The notes: generated from the letters alone by a model not told the origin. A DNA stretch of 64,000 bases from Myxococcales bacterium 68-20 (GCA_001899635.1 MKVQ01000048.1:186001-250000); one strand, 5' to 3'; counted from the stretch's first letter, positions 1-7,965 are shown. Translations and numbers: made by a program.

Positions 1-210
1 CGCGTCGATCTCTCCCGCAGCGGTGGCCCGGGGGACACCTTCGGCGATGGTGGCAGTCAGACCGTCTGCCGGACCGGCGTCCAGCACATGCGGAGCACCG
101 GCCCGTTCACCGCTACGTTGTGGGGTTGGGACCAGTTCGCCAGCTACGCCTACACGAGCGGGACGGCGCAGCGGAAGCTGGTCGAGACGTCGATCTCGCC
201 GGTCAACTGA
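1..210 (+). CDS. C-terminal end of a hypothetical protein (5' truncated by window edge)
   Basis: An open frame runs from the first base to a TGA at 208-210 and gives 69 residues ending ETSISPVN. It contains a Gly/Ser/Thr-rich stretch and aromatic residues (WGWDQFASYAY), as in the end of a secreted or surface beta-rich domain. The start and most of the protein lie outside the window, so no family can be named. Reality of the gene rests on the open frame and codon-like composition only. Confidence 0.45.
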   Translation, partial: RVDLSRSGGPGDTFGDGGSQTVCRTGVQHMRSTGPFTATLWGWDQFASYAYTSGTAQRKLVETSISPVN

Positions 211-427
211 TCCGCGTCGACGCCCCGGCTTCCCGCCGGCTTCGGAGAGGGAACCAAGCCTCCTCCCGAAGTCCTCCGAGTCCGGAGACGTCGGCAGTGC
301 CGGCGTGAGCTACGGTCGCGCTTCGCGGCGCCCTACGCGGCGAGTCGACCACGCTGCCTGGTCGGCTCGGTGTCGACTCGCCTAGAGTGTCGGCCTAGAC
401 GGCATGCGTGCGCCCGATACGCCAACG

Positions 428-1453
428 ATGAGGGTCGCGGTGACGCTGCTCACCGCGGTCCTCGGCATGCTTTCGACGCGGAGCGCGCGGGCGGCCCCCT
501 TCGAGCTCACGTGGTCCGCGCCGCCGAGCTGCCCATCGCATGAGACGATCGTCGCGGCGACGCGGGAGCGGCTCGGTGAAGGCGAGACGAGCGAGCCGCC
601 GGACCTATACGTGCGCGGCTTGGTCACCACCGAAGGGGCGGTGCTCGTCGTCGATCTGCAGGTGAGGGACGTCGGCGGCGTCGAGCTCGGAGAGCGTCGC
701 GTTCGCTTCGAAGGCCGAAGCTGCAAGGCGATTGCGGAGCCGGTCGCCCTCGTGCTCGCGACGATGATCGCCGTCGCGCGTCCGCGCGAGGGGGGGCACG
801 AGGCGACTGTCGGCGCGGTCACCGAGCCGGAGCCTTCCCCCTCGTCGACGCCAGGTCCGACGCCTTCGCCGGCGCCTTCGCCAGCGCGGAGGTCGCACCG
901 GCCCGCGCCGCCGCCGAGCCCCCGGGTGCGCGTGCCGATGACGATCGGTGCGTCCGCCGTCGCGAGCTTCGGACTTCTGCCCCACGCCGGCTTCGGAGGA
1001 GCGCTCCGATACACGATGACCCTCCCGTCGAAGATTGCCGTCCTGCTCGGCGCAGAGGGGAGCTTCGAGACGTCGCCGCCGGTGAGTGCCGGCGGTGGCG
1101 AGGCGATCTTTCGCTACGTCGACGTCGGCGGGCTGGCGGGCGTGCGCGTAGCGCGAACGCGCTGGCTCGAGCTCGTTCCGCTCGTCGAGGGACGAGCTGG
1201 GCTCATCTTTCCATCAGCCACGGGCTTTCCCCTGGACTACGGTGCCATCCGCTTCTCCGGTGTCGTTGGAGCCGGAGTGCTCGGGCGGATCATCCTGAGG
1301 GAGGCGCTTCGTCTCGACGTGATGCCCTCGCTTCGCGTTCCGATCACGCGCGACGAGTTTCGCGTACTCGAAGGCGAGCAGCTCGTTCGCGTGCACCGTC
1401 CACTCTTTGTCGGAGCGCGCCTTGCCGTCGGGATCGCTTACGAGTTTCCTTGA
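428..1453 (+). CDS. Secreted hypothetical protein: periplasmic domain, Pro-rich linker, predicted beta-barrel
   Basis: Encodes 341 residues if started at the ATG at 428, which gives a clean signal peptide (charged start, hydrophobic core, cleavage near ARA-AP at about residue 20). An upstream in-frame ATG at 404 only adds a polar extension. Residues about 22-125 form a soluble domain beginning FELTW. Residues about 135-165 are Pro/Ser/Thr-rich, ending in a basic patch. Residues about 170-341 alternate hydrophobic and polar residues with many Gly, as in an outer-membrane barrel. In myxobacteria similar two-part secreted proteins often sit near ECF sigma operons (family knowledge). No enzyme motif is visible, and the function is unknown. 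Confidence 0.75.
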   Translation: MRVAVTLLTAVLGMLSTRSARAAPFELTWSAPPSCPSHETIVAATRERLGEGETSEPPDLYVRGLVTTEGAVLVVDLQVRDVGGVELGERRVRFEGRSCKAIAEPVALVLATMIAVARPREGGHEATVGAVTEPEPSPSSTPGPTPSPAPSPARRSHRPAPPPSPRVRVPMTIGASAVASFGLLPHAGFGGALRYTMTLPSKIAVLLGAEGSFETSPPVSAGGGEAIFRYVDVGGLAGVRVARTRWLELVPLVEGRAGLIFPSATGFPLDYGAIRFSGVVGAGVLGRIILREALRLDVMPSLRVPITRDEFRVLEGEQLVRVHRPLFVGARLAVGIAYEFP

Positions 1454-1653
1454 GCTCGTCGCCCCAAAGGCACCTCGTTCCGCCTCCTCCTCCCCATCGC
1501 TCCGCCGCGCAACTCGGGCGCCGTGAGCCTCCGCTCGTCACGCCTCGCACGCGCCGACTGATCCCGGGCCGCGAGCGCTCAGAAGCCGCCCGCGGGCTCT
1601 TCAACGGGGTGTCCGTCTGTCGTTCCCCTCCACCGGGGTTCGGTCAACGGTGA

Positions 1654-1770
1654 GCGAGGCTTCGAATCACTCGCAGCGCGTGCCCCACACCACGTGTGGC
1701 TCCGCCAACGCACAGCCTGCCCTCGGGAGAGCCTTCGTCGGCTTCCTTGCTGCACTGGCACGAGCCTTCA
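1654..1770 (-). pseudogene. Relic of the 3' end of a cysteine-rich lipoprotein gene (copy of the gene at 6702-7373)
   Basis: About 115 bp match the 3' end of the gene at 6702-7373 and its downstream flank (6689-6805). The first 43 bp are identical, and similarity then fades. Read on the minus strand the relic gives GSCQCSKEADEGSPEGR, against GSCQCSKETDAGCPDGK in the intact gene. One extra base near the end shifts the reading frame and removes the stop. Nothing of the upstream 85% of the gene remains. The rest of the intergenic stretch 1454-1805 shows no other gene I can support. Confidence 0.75.
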
Positions 1771-1805
1771 GCGACGCGGCGTCGTCGCTCCGCGCGGCGT
1801 CGCGC

Positions 1806-2696
1806 CTATTGATAGTCACCGCCATGGATGGAAGCGGCGAGGTCGAGCATGCGTGCCTTGCCCGAAAGATAGTGAGTGCTCACTGGATGAACCACCTGCC
1901 GCAAACTCACCGTGACCTGGTGGATCTCGTTCGCCGCTTCGAACGCGACCTCGAGGTCGTCGGTCGTTTCGGCGTCCTCCGGGCAACAGCGCTTCATGAG
2001 CCGGGCCAATCGCAGCTGTAGCACCGTGAGCGGGTTGTTGACCTCGTGGCTCACGGTGGCTGCCGCTTCGAGCACGGTCTGCAGGCGCACCGCCCGGAGG
2101 CGCTCTTCTTCGAGCACCTCCACCATCGCGAGGCGCTCCTCGAGCATCCTCGCGTGCTCGGCGAGGGCCGCGCGCTGTTCCTCGCGTTCGAATTCGAGGG
2201 CCAGGAGACGCCCGAGGATCACGAGTGTCTGCAAGTGAGCTTCGGTCGTCTCGCGCTGCTCGGTATCGCTTGCAGCGAGCGTTCCCCAGACCATCCCGTC
2301 GCTTCCCCGGAGCGGGACACCGAGGTACGAACACACACCAAGCTGCGCACACATCGGCAACCGGCTGAAGACGGGATGATCGCTGAGATCGTGGTGCCGT
2401 AACGCCGTGGCCGAGCGCAGGACGTAGTCGCACGGCATCTCGTCGGCCGGCACGACCATACCGCTCACGAGACCGACGCCCGCTCTGTCCGAGGCGTCGA
2501 GCACAGTAAGCGTGTTGGCCGCGAGATCGGAGCGCGTGAGCACGCAGATGCGCAAACCGAGGAGCTCGTGAATCAGCCCGAAGATCGCCTGTGCCGCCTC
2601 ATGGGCACTGCCGAAGGCGCGCGTCGCAACAGCTGACAGGGCGCTCACCGGATCTGTGCCGATACGGATTGTGTCCGTCGACGTTCCCACCATCAT
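1806..2696 (-). CDS. GAF-domain protein with HisKA dimerisation/phosphoacceptor helix but no ATPase domain
   Basis: 296 residues. Residues about 20-170 form a GAF domain (IFGLIHELLGLRICVLTR at the start, SYLGVPLRGSDGMVWGTL as the core strand pair). Residues about 165-215 are a charged coiled coil. Residues about 210-275 are a HisKA helix pair with the H-box VSHEVNNPLTVLQLRL and putative phosphoacceptor His217. The protein ends soon after, so no N, G1, F or G2 boxes are present. It could be a phosphotransfer scaffold needing a kinase in trans, or a truncated kinase. A G-rich ribosome site (GAGGGGGA) precedes the ATG at 2696. A short inverted repeat (CCTGGT-N4-ACCAGG, 2709-2724) lies in the leader. 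Confidence 0.85.
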   Translation of the reverse strand: MMVGTSTDTIRIGTDPVSALSAVATRAFGSAHEAAQAIFGLIHELLGLRICVLTRSDLAANTLTVLDASDRAGVGLVSGMVVPADEMPCDYVLRSATALRHHDLSDHPVFSRLPMCAQLGVCSYLGVPLRGSDGMVWGTLAASDTEQRETTEAHLQTLVILGRLLALEFEREEQRAALAEHARMLEERLAMVEVLEEERLRAVRLQTVLEAAATVSHEVNNPLTVLQLRLARLMKRCCPEDAETTDDLEVAFEAANEIHQVTVSLRQVVHPVSTHYLSGKARMLDLAASIHGGDYQ

Positions 2697-3221
2697 GGGT
2701 CCCCCTCACCTGGTCAGGACCAGGCATTGCACACGATCTAGACACACATCTGTCGACCACGCCAAGCAAAAAGCGTTCTCGTCCGCTTCGACTCGTCGTC
2801 CGCCGCAGCGTCGACGTGCTCGAGGGTCGAAGGGCAGGTGCCCTCCCGCCGCCCGCGCAATCGACTGCAGGGCTCACCGCGGCGAGGACCGAGTCGTGTG
2901 AGCGTCGAGCGATGTCGGACCGACCGCCGTAGAGGGCGAGGCCATGGACGGCTACGGACGCGTGGGTCGCCGCCGAGGAGTCCCACCTTGCAGAGCTGGC
3001 GCCGGTCGAACGTTGCCGACGGCATCTCGCTTACTGGCCCTCGGCCCGCGATGCCACTCGAGCCTCCGCGCCCGCCCCCCCCGAACGCGGCTCGAGAGCC
3101 GAGCCGTCACCGCCCGACACAATCGACGACTACGTCGTTACACCTCTTACTATCGAATACCCATTTTCAATCATTGTTGGCGCTCTTGCGAATAATTGCC
3201 ACAAACAAGGAGTCCCTATTG
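2697..3221. other. Divergent intergenic region
   Basis: About 525 bp between a minus-strand GAF protein and a plus-strand unit. Several GC-rich frames are open but none has a convincing start or composition. The part from about 3120 to 3215 is clearly richer in A/T than its surroundings (TTTTCAATCATTG, GCGAATAATTGCC), which suggests the promoter of the downstream small ORF and diiron gene. I cannot assign a certain -35/-10 pair. Confidence 0.5.
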
Positions 3222-3353
3222 ATGGCGGGGAGGGACCGAAACGGCCCCGGGGGGGGCCCAGGGCCGAGCCTCTTCTCCCGCGCCGACACGTCAACCACAC
3301 GACAGCCAGGGGGGAATGATGGAGCATTTCAAGAGTCCGTTCGGAACGAGTGA
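3222..3353 (+). CDS. Small Gly/Pro-rich ORF (43 residues) with strong ribosome site, overlapping the next gene
   Basis: ATG at 3222 is preceded by a near-perfect Shine-Dalgarno AAGGAG at 3207-3212, nine bases upstream, at the end of the A/T-rich leader. The peptide starts MAGRDRNGPGGGPGPS and ends FQESVRNE. It overlaps the start of the downstream diiron-protein gene by 38 bases in another frame. It could be a leader ORF that couples translation to the next gene, a small peptide substrate of that gene's product, or a chance frame through a G-run. The ribosome site is the main evidence; no known peptide family is recognised. Confidence 0.4.
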   Translation: MAGRDRNGPGGGPGPSLFSRADTSTTRQPGGNDGAFQESVRNE

Positions 3354-4185
3354 TTTTGCGAGCGCACGCGCAATCGAGAACCGACGCTTCTTCGACGAAG
3401 TACTCGACCGAGCCAGGACCCATCGGTACTTCTCGCATCCGTTCATGTCGTGCGTCGACAGGACGCCCCCGTCGCGAGAGCACGTCGTCTTCGTCCTGAC
3501 GAGCGTGTACCAGCTCGTATCGCCCTTCACCGCCTTGCTCTGCTCCCTGGGCGGTCGAGCCCCGAACCTTCGGTCGCGCTTCGCGCTGATGGACAACATC
3601 TACGAAGAGATGGGCTGTGGAGATCTGGATGCGGCACATCCAAGCCTCTACCTGAAGATGCTCGCATCCATCGGCGTCACTGAAGAAGCAGCCGAGAGCA
3701 TGCCCGCACTTCCGGCGATCCGTCGCATCAACGATCACCTCCGCGAGGTCATCGATCGGCGACACTTCTCCGTCGCCTGTGCCATGCTCGCCCTGGCAGA
3801 AACGGTGATCCCGCCAACGTTCCCCGTCTTTGTCGCCATGGCGCAGAGCGCCTTCCCGGATGTCGACATGACGTTCTTCGATCGGCACGGCCCGCGTGAC
3901 GAGGGGCACTCCGACGACGCTTCGATGCTCTTCGGGATCAACGCCGACAGCGCCCACTTTGCCACCGTCGAGGCCGAGGTACAGCGCGCCCTCGACTACC
4001 GAACCGAGCTGTTCGACGAATGGATGCTGGCAGCGACGAGAGGCACGTTCCACACGCAGGCAACGGTGAGCGAGCGTCCGCGGCGCCACCGCAGCGTGCG
4101 CCCGGCGAGCGTGCGTCCGCCGAGCGTCCATCCGGCGAGCGTGCGACCGGCGGCCAATCACCACGGCGCACTTCCCCGCCGCTGA
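3316..4185 (+). CDS. Heme-oxygenase-like diiron oxidase (HDO superfamily) protein
   Basis: 289 residues, mostly helical. It resembles the iron-containing redox enzymes of the CADD/UndA/TenA-like fold. Candidate metal ligands in order are Glu97 or Glu98 (DNIYEEMGCGD), His108 (AAHPSLY), Glu162 (LALAETVIPP), then His191, Asp195 and His198 (DRHGPRDEGHSDD). The last three have the H-x3-D-x2-H spacing of CADD. Members of this superfamily perform O2-dependent desaturation, decarboxylation or N-oxygenation (family knowledge); the substrate here is unknown. ATG at 3316 follows AGGGGGGA. The C-terminal tail from about residue 255 is a low-complexity basic repeat not needed for the fold. No partner biosynthetic genes follow. 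Confidence 0.75.
   Translation: MMEHFKSPFGTSDFASARAIENRRFFDEVLDRARTHRYFSHPFMSCVDRTPPSREHVVFVLTSVYQLVSPFTALLCSLGGRAPNLRSRFALMDNIYEEMGCGDLDAAHPSLYLKMLASIGVTEEAAESMPALPAIRRINDHLREVIDRRHFSVACAMLALAETVIPPTFPVFVAMAQSAFPDVDMTFFDRHGPRDEGHSDDASMLFGINADSAHFATVEAEVQRALDYRTELFDEWMLAATRGTFHTQATVSERPRRHRSVRPASVRPPSVHPASVRPAANHHGALPRR
4093..4152 (+). repeat. Four tandem 15-bp units encoding SV(R/H)P(A/P)
   Basis: Exact period of 15 bp. Four units each begin AGCGT, with consensus AGCGTGCGYCCGGCG. They stay in frame in the tail of the diiron protein and give four pentapeptides Ser-Val-Arg/His-Pro-Ala/Pro. Units differ by one to three substitutions, so the array is not brand new. Confidence 0.9.
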
Positions 4186-4594
4186 TCGGAAGACCGGCCG
4201 CTCGGCCGCCCTCGCAGGCGCGCACCGAATCGATGCGCGCCTCCTCCGGTGACCCCCGAAGCGGCACGGCGTAGCAATTGTAGACCGATGACGGCCGGTT
4301 CGACGGCGGGCGACGCAGCGCCTCGAACCGGCCGCCCCCGCGTCGAGCGTCTCCGCGTCGACCCGCATGCGCGCGCCCGAGCTCCACACACCGCCTTCGG
4401 CCACGCGAGCGAGCTCGTGGAGCCGGCTGGCGCTCTCCTCCTGCGGCGAGCCTCTTCTGCTGCACGCCTCAACGTAGCCCGATCACCCGCCACTTCGGCT
4501 CGACGAGCGATGCCTTCCTCGGCGCTGCTGGCAAGCGCCGAGCCCGCTGTGTGCCGCTGGGTCGAGGCCTCCGAGCAGGAGCTCGAGGAATCGC
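4186..4594. other. Convergent intergenic region without recognisable gene
   Basis: About 410 bp between convergent genes. One plus-strand frame is open across 4249-4665, but its product is Arg/Ala/Pro-rich and without domain features, so I treat it as chance. No tRNA or mobile element is visible. Confidence 0.4.
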
Positions 4595-5332
4595 TCACAC
4601 GGGACCTGGCTGCTCGGCCGGTGCCCACTCGGACCCTTCCGGATACGCCTCACGAAGTCCTTTGACCTGTGGTGGGGACGGCAGCGCACGAGCGCCGCCT
4701 CGTCGTAGGATGCTGCGAGCAGCGCCGACGACGACGGCAACGCCGGCGACCAATCCAAGCGCGCTGCCTTTGACGAGCGCCAGAGCGCAAGCCGAAGCGC
4801 CGCCGACCCCGATGACGAACCGCGTAGCCGGGCTCGCGAAGAGCTTCCGTTTCGGCTCGAGTGTGGGTCCCTGGAGCGCCGGATGCTCCTGCGGATGGTC
4901 GTGGACCTCGAGAGCGTCGTCGATCGTCGTCACGCCCGGCACATGCGCGGCAGTGTCGACCACGCGCCCGAGGTCTTCGCGCAGGATCGGGCCCTTGAGC
5001 TCGATCCGCCCATCTCCTTTGGCGGTGACTTCGACGGCGCGCGGGTGCGAGCAGACATGTCCGAGCTCGCTCCGCACACGAGCGACGAGCACGTCGCCGG
5101 ATACGTTCGACTCGCGCCCGGTGACGATCCGCCCGAGACGCGCGGCGATCCCTTCGACGCGGTGCTCGAGATCACGCGCGCCGATCCCGGCCGCGGTCTC
5201 GACTTCATGTGCAGTGCGCATGGCCTTCTGACGAATGCCCGCGCGCCGCGCAGCACCGCGGAGGGGATCGAACAAGAACATCAGACCCGCTCCAAGCGCG
5301 ATGCCGTACGTGAAAGCTCGAGTGTCTCTCAT
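4595..5332 (-). CDS. BON-domain protein with N-terminal membrane/anchor segment
   Basis: 245 residues from the ATG at 5332, chosen over an upstream in-frame start because GGGGAGG lies eight bases before it. The N-terminus YGIALGAGLMFLFDPLRGAA is the typical lead of bacterial proteins described as BON-domain or DnaK-suppressor-like. Residues about 80-145 (VARVRSELGHV through VPGVTTIDDALEVH) form a BON domain, a small alpha/beta fold thought to bind membranes or phospholipid. A second hydrophobic pair follows at about residues 175-215. Probably an envelope protein; the exact role is unknown. Confidence 0.75.
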   Translation of the reverse strand: MRDTRAFTYGIALGAGLMFLFDPLRGAARRAGIRQKAMRTAHEVETAAGIGARDLEHRVEGIAARLGRIVTGRESNVSGDVLVARVRSELGHVCSHPRAVEVTAKGDGRIELKGPILREDLGRVVDTAAHVPGVTTIDDALEVHDHPQEHPALQGPTLEPKRKLFASPATRFVIGVGGASACALALVKGSALGLVAGVAVVVGAARSILRRGGARALPSPPQVKGLREAYPEGSEWAPAEQPGPV

Positions 5333-5699
5333 GGGGAGCCTCCCCGCGCGGTCGTGCAACGCACGTACCTTCTCCGGCTCGACAGCAGCCTCGAGATCGA
5401 ACAGCTCGGCCGCGCACCGGCGTGCGTTCGGCATGGTCCGCCGGAGCGCGCGCGCCACCCGCCCCCTGCCTCCGGAAGAGCTTCTCGATGAGCCAAACGC
5501 ATGCGTCGCAATCCCTTCGCTGCCCGTCGAGAGCGACGCGAGTGGGCCACCAGCGAGGACGCAGCGCGGCTCAGCCGTGCAGACCTCGGCTCGCGCTCAG
5601 CTTGCCGGCCCAAGGCGGGATGCGCGACGGCTCGTCGGGAGTCTCAGCGAGTCGCTTCCATCCCTTGCGTCGGGGCGGCGGCCGTGGAAGGGCCCAACC
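5333..5699. other. Divergent intergenic region with a short repeated element
   Basis: About 365 bp between the BON gene (leftward) and a lipoprotein gene (rightward). It holds GAGCTTCTCGATGAG at 5478-5492, which recurs at 7937-7951 upstream of another leftward membrane-protein gene, in both cases about 130-145 bp from the start codon. No further gene is supported. Confidence 0.45.
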
Positions 5700-6194
5700 A
5701 TGCGACTCTACGCTACTTTCTCTGTCCTTACCCTCTCCACGATCGGCGCCGTCGCCGCGTGCTCGAGCGAGACGGCCACTCCGGTCGAAACACCCGACGC
5801 AGGCGGGCAGGACAGCGGCTCCGACGCCGGCGCGTCCAACACGGACTCGGGCCCGAACGACTCGACGGATCCCGACGACGCCTGCGCGGCCAAGGCCAGC
5901 GCGAGCGCGTGCGCGATCTGCTGCCAGACGAACCACCAGCAGGGCGCGAGGACCTTCACCGCGGCGGTCATCGACTGCGCTTGCGGTACGGGCGGCGCCG
6001 GCCCGTGCGCAACCGAGTGCAAGACGACCCTCTGCGCGGCCCAGCCGTCGAATCCCGATCAGGCGTGCAGCACGTGCCTCGACGCCGTGGCGAAGGAGGG
6101 CGCAGCGTGCTTCGACAGCATCACCTCGGCGTGTGAGAGCGACGACGACTGCATGGCTTCGCAGGCGTGCTTGCAGAAGTGTCCCGCGAATTGA
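5700..6194 (+). CDS. Cysteine-rich lipoprotein, hypothetical
   Basis: 164 residues from ATG 5700, with the purine-rich GGAAGGG upstream. A lipoprotein signal ends at the lipobox AVAAC (Cys21). It is followed by an Asp/Gly/Ser/Thr-rich linker (about residues 25-60) and a cysteine-rich domain with CAICC, CACG, CATECK and CSTCL motifs. All point to an exported, disulfide-stabilised surface protein. Short Asp-rich-linker lipoproteins of this type are abundant in myxobacteria; the function is unknown. Confidence 0.8.
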   Translation: MRLYATFSVLTLSTIGAVAACSSETATPVETPDAGGQDSGSDAGASNTDSGPNDSTDPDDACAAKASASACAICCQTNHQQGARTFTAAVIDCACGTGGAGPCATECKTTLCAAQPSNPDQACSTCLDAVAKEGAACFDSITSACESDDDCMASQACLQKCPAN

Positions 6195-6431
6195 GCTGAC
6201 GCGAGCGCATCACCACGAACGACGACGCGCGCGCTGCCCCGCCCGCACGGTGCGCCTGCGCGCGCGTCGCTGCTTGCTACCGGGGTGCGAGCCGCGCGGC
6301 GCCGTGGTGGCGACGGTGACAGAATCGCAACGCCCTTGCGTGCGCATCGCGAGATCAACGCCTCTTGGCCTCTCGGACGAAGAGCGTCGTTGCGCGTCCA
6401 GCAAGACAATCTCATAAGGGCGTCAGCTCTC

Positions 6432-6680
6432 ATGGCCCCCGCACCCGCCTCGGTCACGGTCGCCGCCGCTACGGTCGGGTGTGCGACGAGTGCGGATGGC
6501 GATACCGAAAGCGACCTGGACGCCAGCGCCTCTCACGACGGCTCGAAAGATGGCACGGCCTCGCCTGACTCGTACGTGCCGGGCGACGGGGACGAGGGCG
6601 ACAGCGGGGACGACGACTCGCCGCCGAAGAGCGAGGACGCCGGGCTGAAGACGCTCGCGACGATGCTGGTTCGCAGCTTC
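6432..6680 (+). pseudogene. Truncated lipoprotein gene (N-terminal part only)
   Basis: From ATG 6432 the frame reads MAPAPASVTVAAATVGC, a lipobox (Cys17), then a long Asp/Ser/Gly linker (SDLDASASHDGSKDG, GDGDEGDSGDDD). That is the usual start of a myxobacterial lipoprotein. Near 6680 it runs, without a stop, into the antisense of the neighbouring lipoprotein gene and stays open by chance to 7484. The expected folded domain is missing, and the signal lacks a basic n-region. I read it as a gene that lost its 3' part at the junction near 6686. An unusual real overlap cannot be excluded. Confidence 0.5.
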
Positions 6681-6701
6681 TGCGGTGGGCGAGGCTTCGA
6701 A

Positions 6702-7373
6702 TCACTCGCAGCGCGTGCCCCACACCACGTGGGTTCCGCCCTTGCAGTGCTTGCCGTCGGGACAACCTGCGTCGGTCTCCTTGCTGCACTGGCACGAGCC
6801 TTTGAAGCAGCTCCCCGTCAAGCATTCGCTGGGCACGGACTGATCACTGCAAGACTCACCCGCGTATTTCGCGGTCGCCGGATCGCGACAAGACGCACGC
6901 CGGCAGACGTACCCGCTCTCGCAGTCGCCGTCGGTCTCGCAGTAGCCCTCCGCGACCGCACGGCACCGCTTCTCGACGCAGACGTAACGGTCTCGGCCCA
7001 CGGGCGCGCAACCCCAATCGGGTTCGCAAGCTTCGCTGGGGGTCGCCGCGCAGGCTTGCTTCGGGCCGCACGTCTTGGACAGGCAATGCTGGTCGGCTCC
7101 GCACGTCTCGCCCGCGACCCGCACGTTGTTCGGATAGCACGTGGCGACGCTCCGTCCGTCGAAGGCGGCGCAGAAGAGCCCGGCGCCGCAAGCGTCGACG
7201 CCGTACGACTCGCAGCACGACTCCGACAGGCCACGCACCTTGTCGACTTTGCAAGCCTCGTCGCCCGCGGCTCCGTCCGAGCGCTCGGTGCTCGGCGGCG
7301 CGCCGAGGGGCTGCACTTGGTCTTCGCACGCAGCGCAGGTGAACAGCAGGGCGGCAGTAGCGAGCAGTCTCAT
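6702..7373 (-). CDS. Cysteine-rich (Dickkopf-like) lipoprotein
   Basis: 223 residues from ATG 7373, giving a short lipoprotein signal with lipobox FTCAAC (Cys16). Two more upstream in-frame ATGs would spoil the signal. The mature part is a chain of cysteine modules (CGAGLFC, CGADQHCLSKTC, CETDGDCESGYVC, CSDQSVPSECLTGSCFKGSC) of the Dickkopf-N-like type common in myxobacterial surface proteins. Probably an outer-membrane, disulfide-rich protein; the ligand is unknown. Its 3' end has a degraded copy at 1654-1770. Confidence 0.8.
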   Translation of the reverse strand: MRLLATAALLFTCAACEDQVQPLGAPPSTERSDGAAGDEACKVDKVRGLSESCCESYGVDACGAGLFCAAFDGRSVATCYPNNVRVAGETCGADQHCLSKTCGPKQACAATPSEACEPDWGCAPVGRDRYVCVEKRCRAVAEGYCETDGDCESGYVCRRASCRDPATAKYAGESCSDQSVPSECLTGSCFKGSCQCSKETDAGCPDGKHCKGGTHVVWGTRCE

Positions 7374-7470
7374 GAGCATCGATCCCATGAGCCTGCTCCA
7401 GGCCAGCAGTCGCAAGGTTTCTTCGCGCTGGCCGCTCGCCTTGCCGGACCACGTCGGCAGCTCGCGCAGC

Positions 7471-7806
7471 TCAGGCGAGCGTGAGAACGAGGGTCAAGCA
7501 GACGACGGCGGTCAGCAGCAAGCCGAGCAGCATGGCAACTCCGGCGGCGTCACCGAGCCGGGAGCGTTCGCCGCGCACATGCGCGCGCATCGCCCAGAAG
7601 CTCAAGATGGCCGTACCGAGGAAGATGATCGAGTCGATGCCGAGCAAGAGCCGGGAGAGCGTCCGCACACGCGAGAGTCGTTCGACGACAAGGACCAATC
7701 CGATTGCAGTGAGGCAGACCCCGACCATCGTGGCGGAAGTACCGAACAGCGTCCTCTGGTGCATGAAGGCACGGTCCGGAGACGCGTCGGTCGCGGGCGA
7801 CTGCAT
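7471..7806 (-). CDS. Small membrane protein, three predicted transmembrane helices
   Basis: 111 residues. The start at 7806 is fixed by an excellent GGAGGAG ribosome site six bases upstream; longer in-frame versions lack it. Predicted helices lie at about residues 22-42 (VGVCLTAIGLVLVV), 52-72 (LGIDSIIFLGTAILSFW) and 86-110 (AGVAMLLGLLLTAVVCL), with a short basic loop (RAHVRGERSR). The pattern resembles small DUF202-like membrane proteins, but I do not claim that family. No catalytic motif. The upstream region shares a 15-bp element with the BON gene. Confidence 0.75.
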   Translation of the reverse strand: MQSPATDASPDRAFMHQRTLFGTSATMVGVCLTAIGLVLVVERLSRVRTLSRLLLGIDSIIFLGTAILSFWAMRAHVRGERSRLGDAAGVAMLLGLLLTAVVCLTLVLTLA

Positions 7807-7936
7807 GGGACTCCTCCTTCTTCGGCCGATGCGGGTTGCGAGCCAACCAGCACGATCTGGTCTCCTCGCCAAAGCTGGCCCATCCGCGTTTCCTCAAAGC
7901 TGATCCGCGCGCCCGCGGTCAGCGCTGCCTCTGGCA

Positions 7937-7951
7937 GAGCTTCTCGATGAG
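7937..7951. repeat. 15-bp element shared with 5478-5492
   Basis: GAGCTTCTCGATGAG is identical at both sites. The flank on the left is also similar (CTGCCTCTGGCA here, CTGCCTCCGGAA there). Both copies lie upstream of leftward genes for small membrane or envelope proteins. It could be a shared regulatory site or a fragment of a dispersed repeat. Confidence 0.55.
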
Positions 7952-7965
7952 CGGCGGCGCCAAGC

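Noticed and set aside
3243-3258. G/C run GGCCCCGGGGGGGG as a contingency tract
   Set aside because: Homopolymer of about eight to nine G is notable, but it is in-frame Gly/Pro coding in the small ORF with no second evidence of phase variation.
6681-7484. Extension of the truncated lipoprotein frame to 7484
   Set aside because: Antisense to the intact cysteine-rich lipoprotein gene, and the composition turns Ala/Arg/Val-rich.
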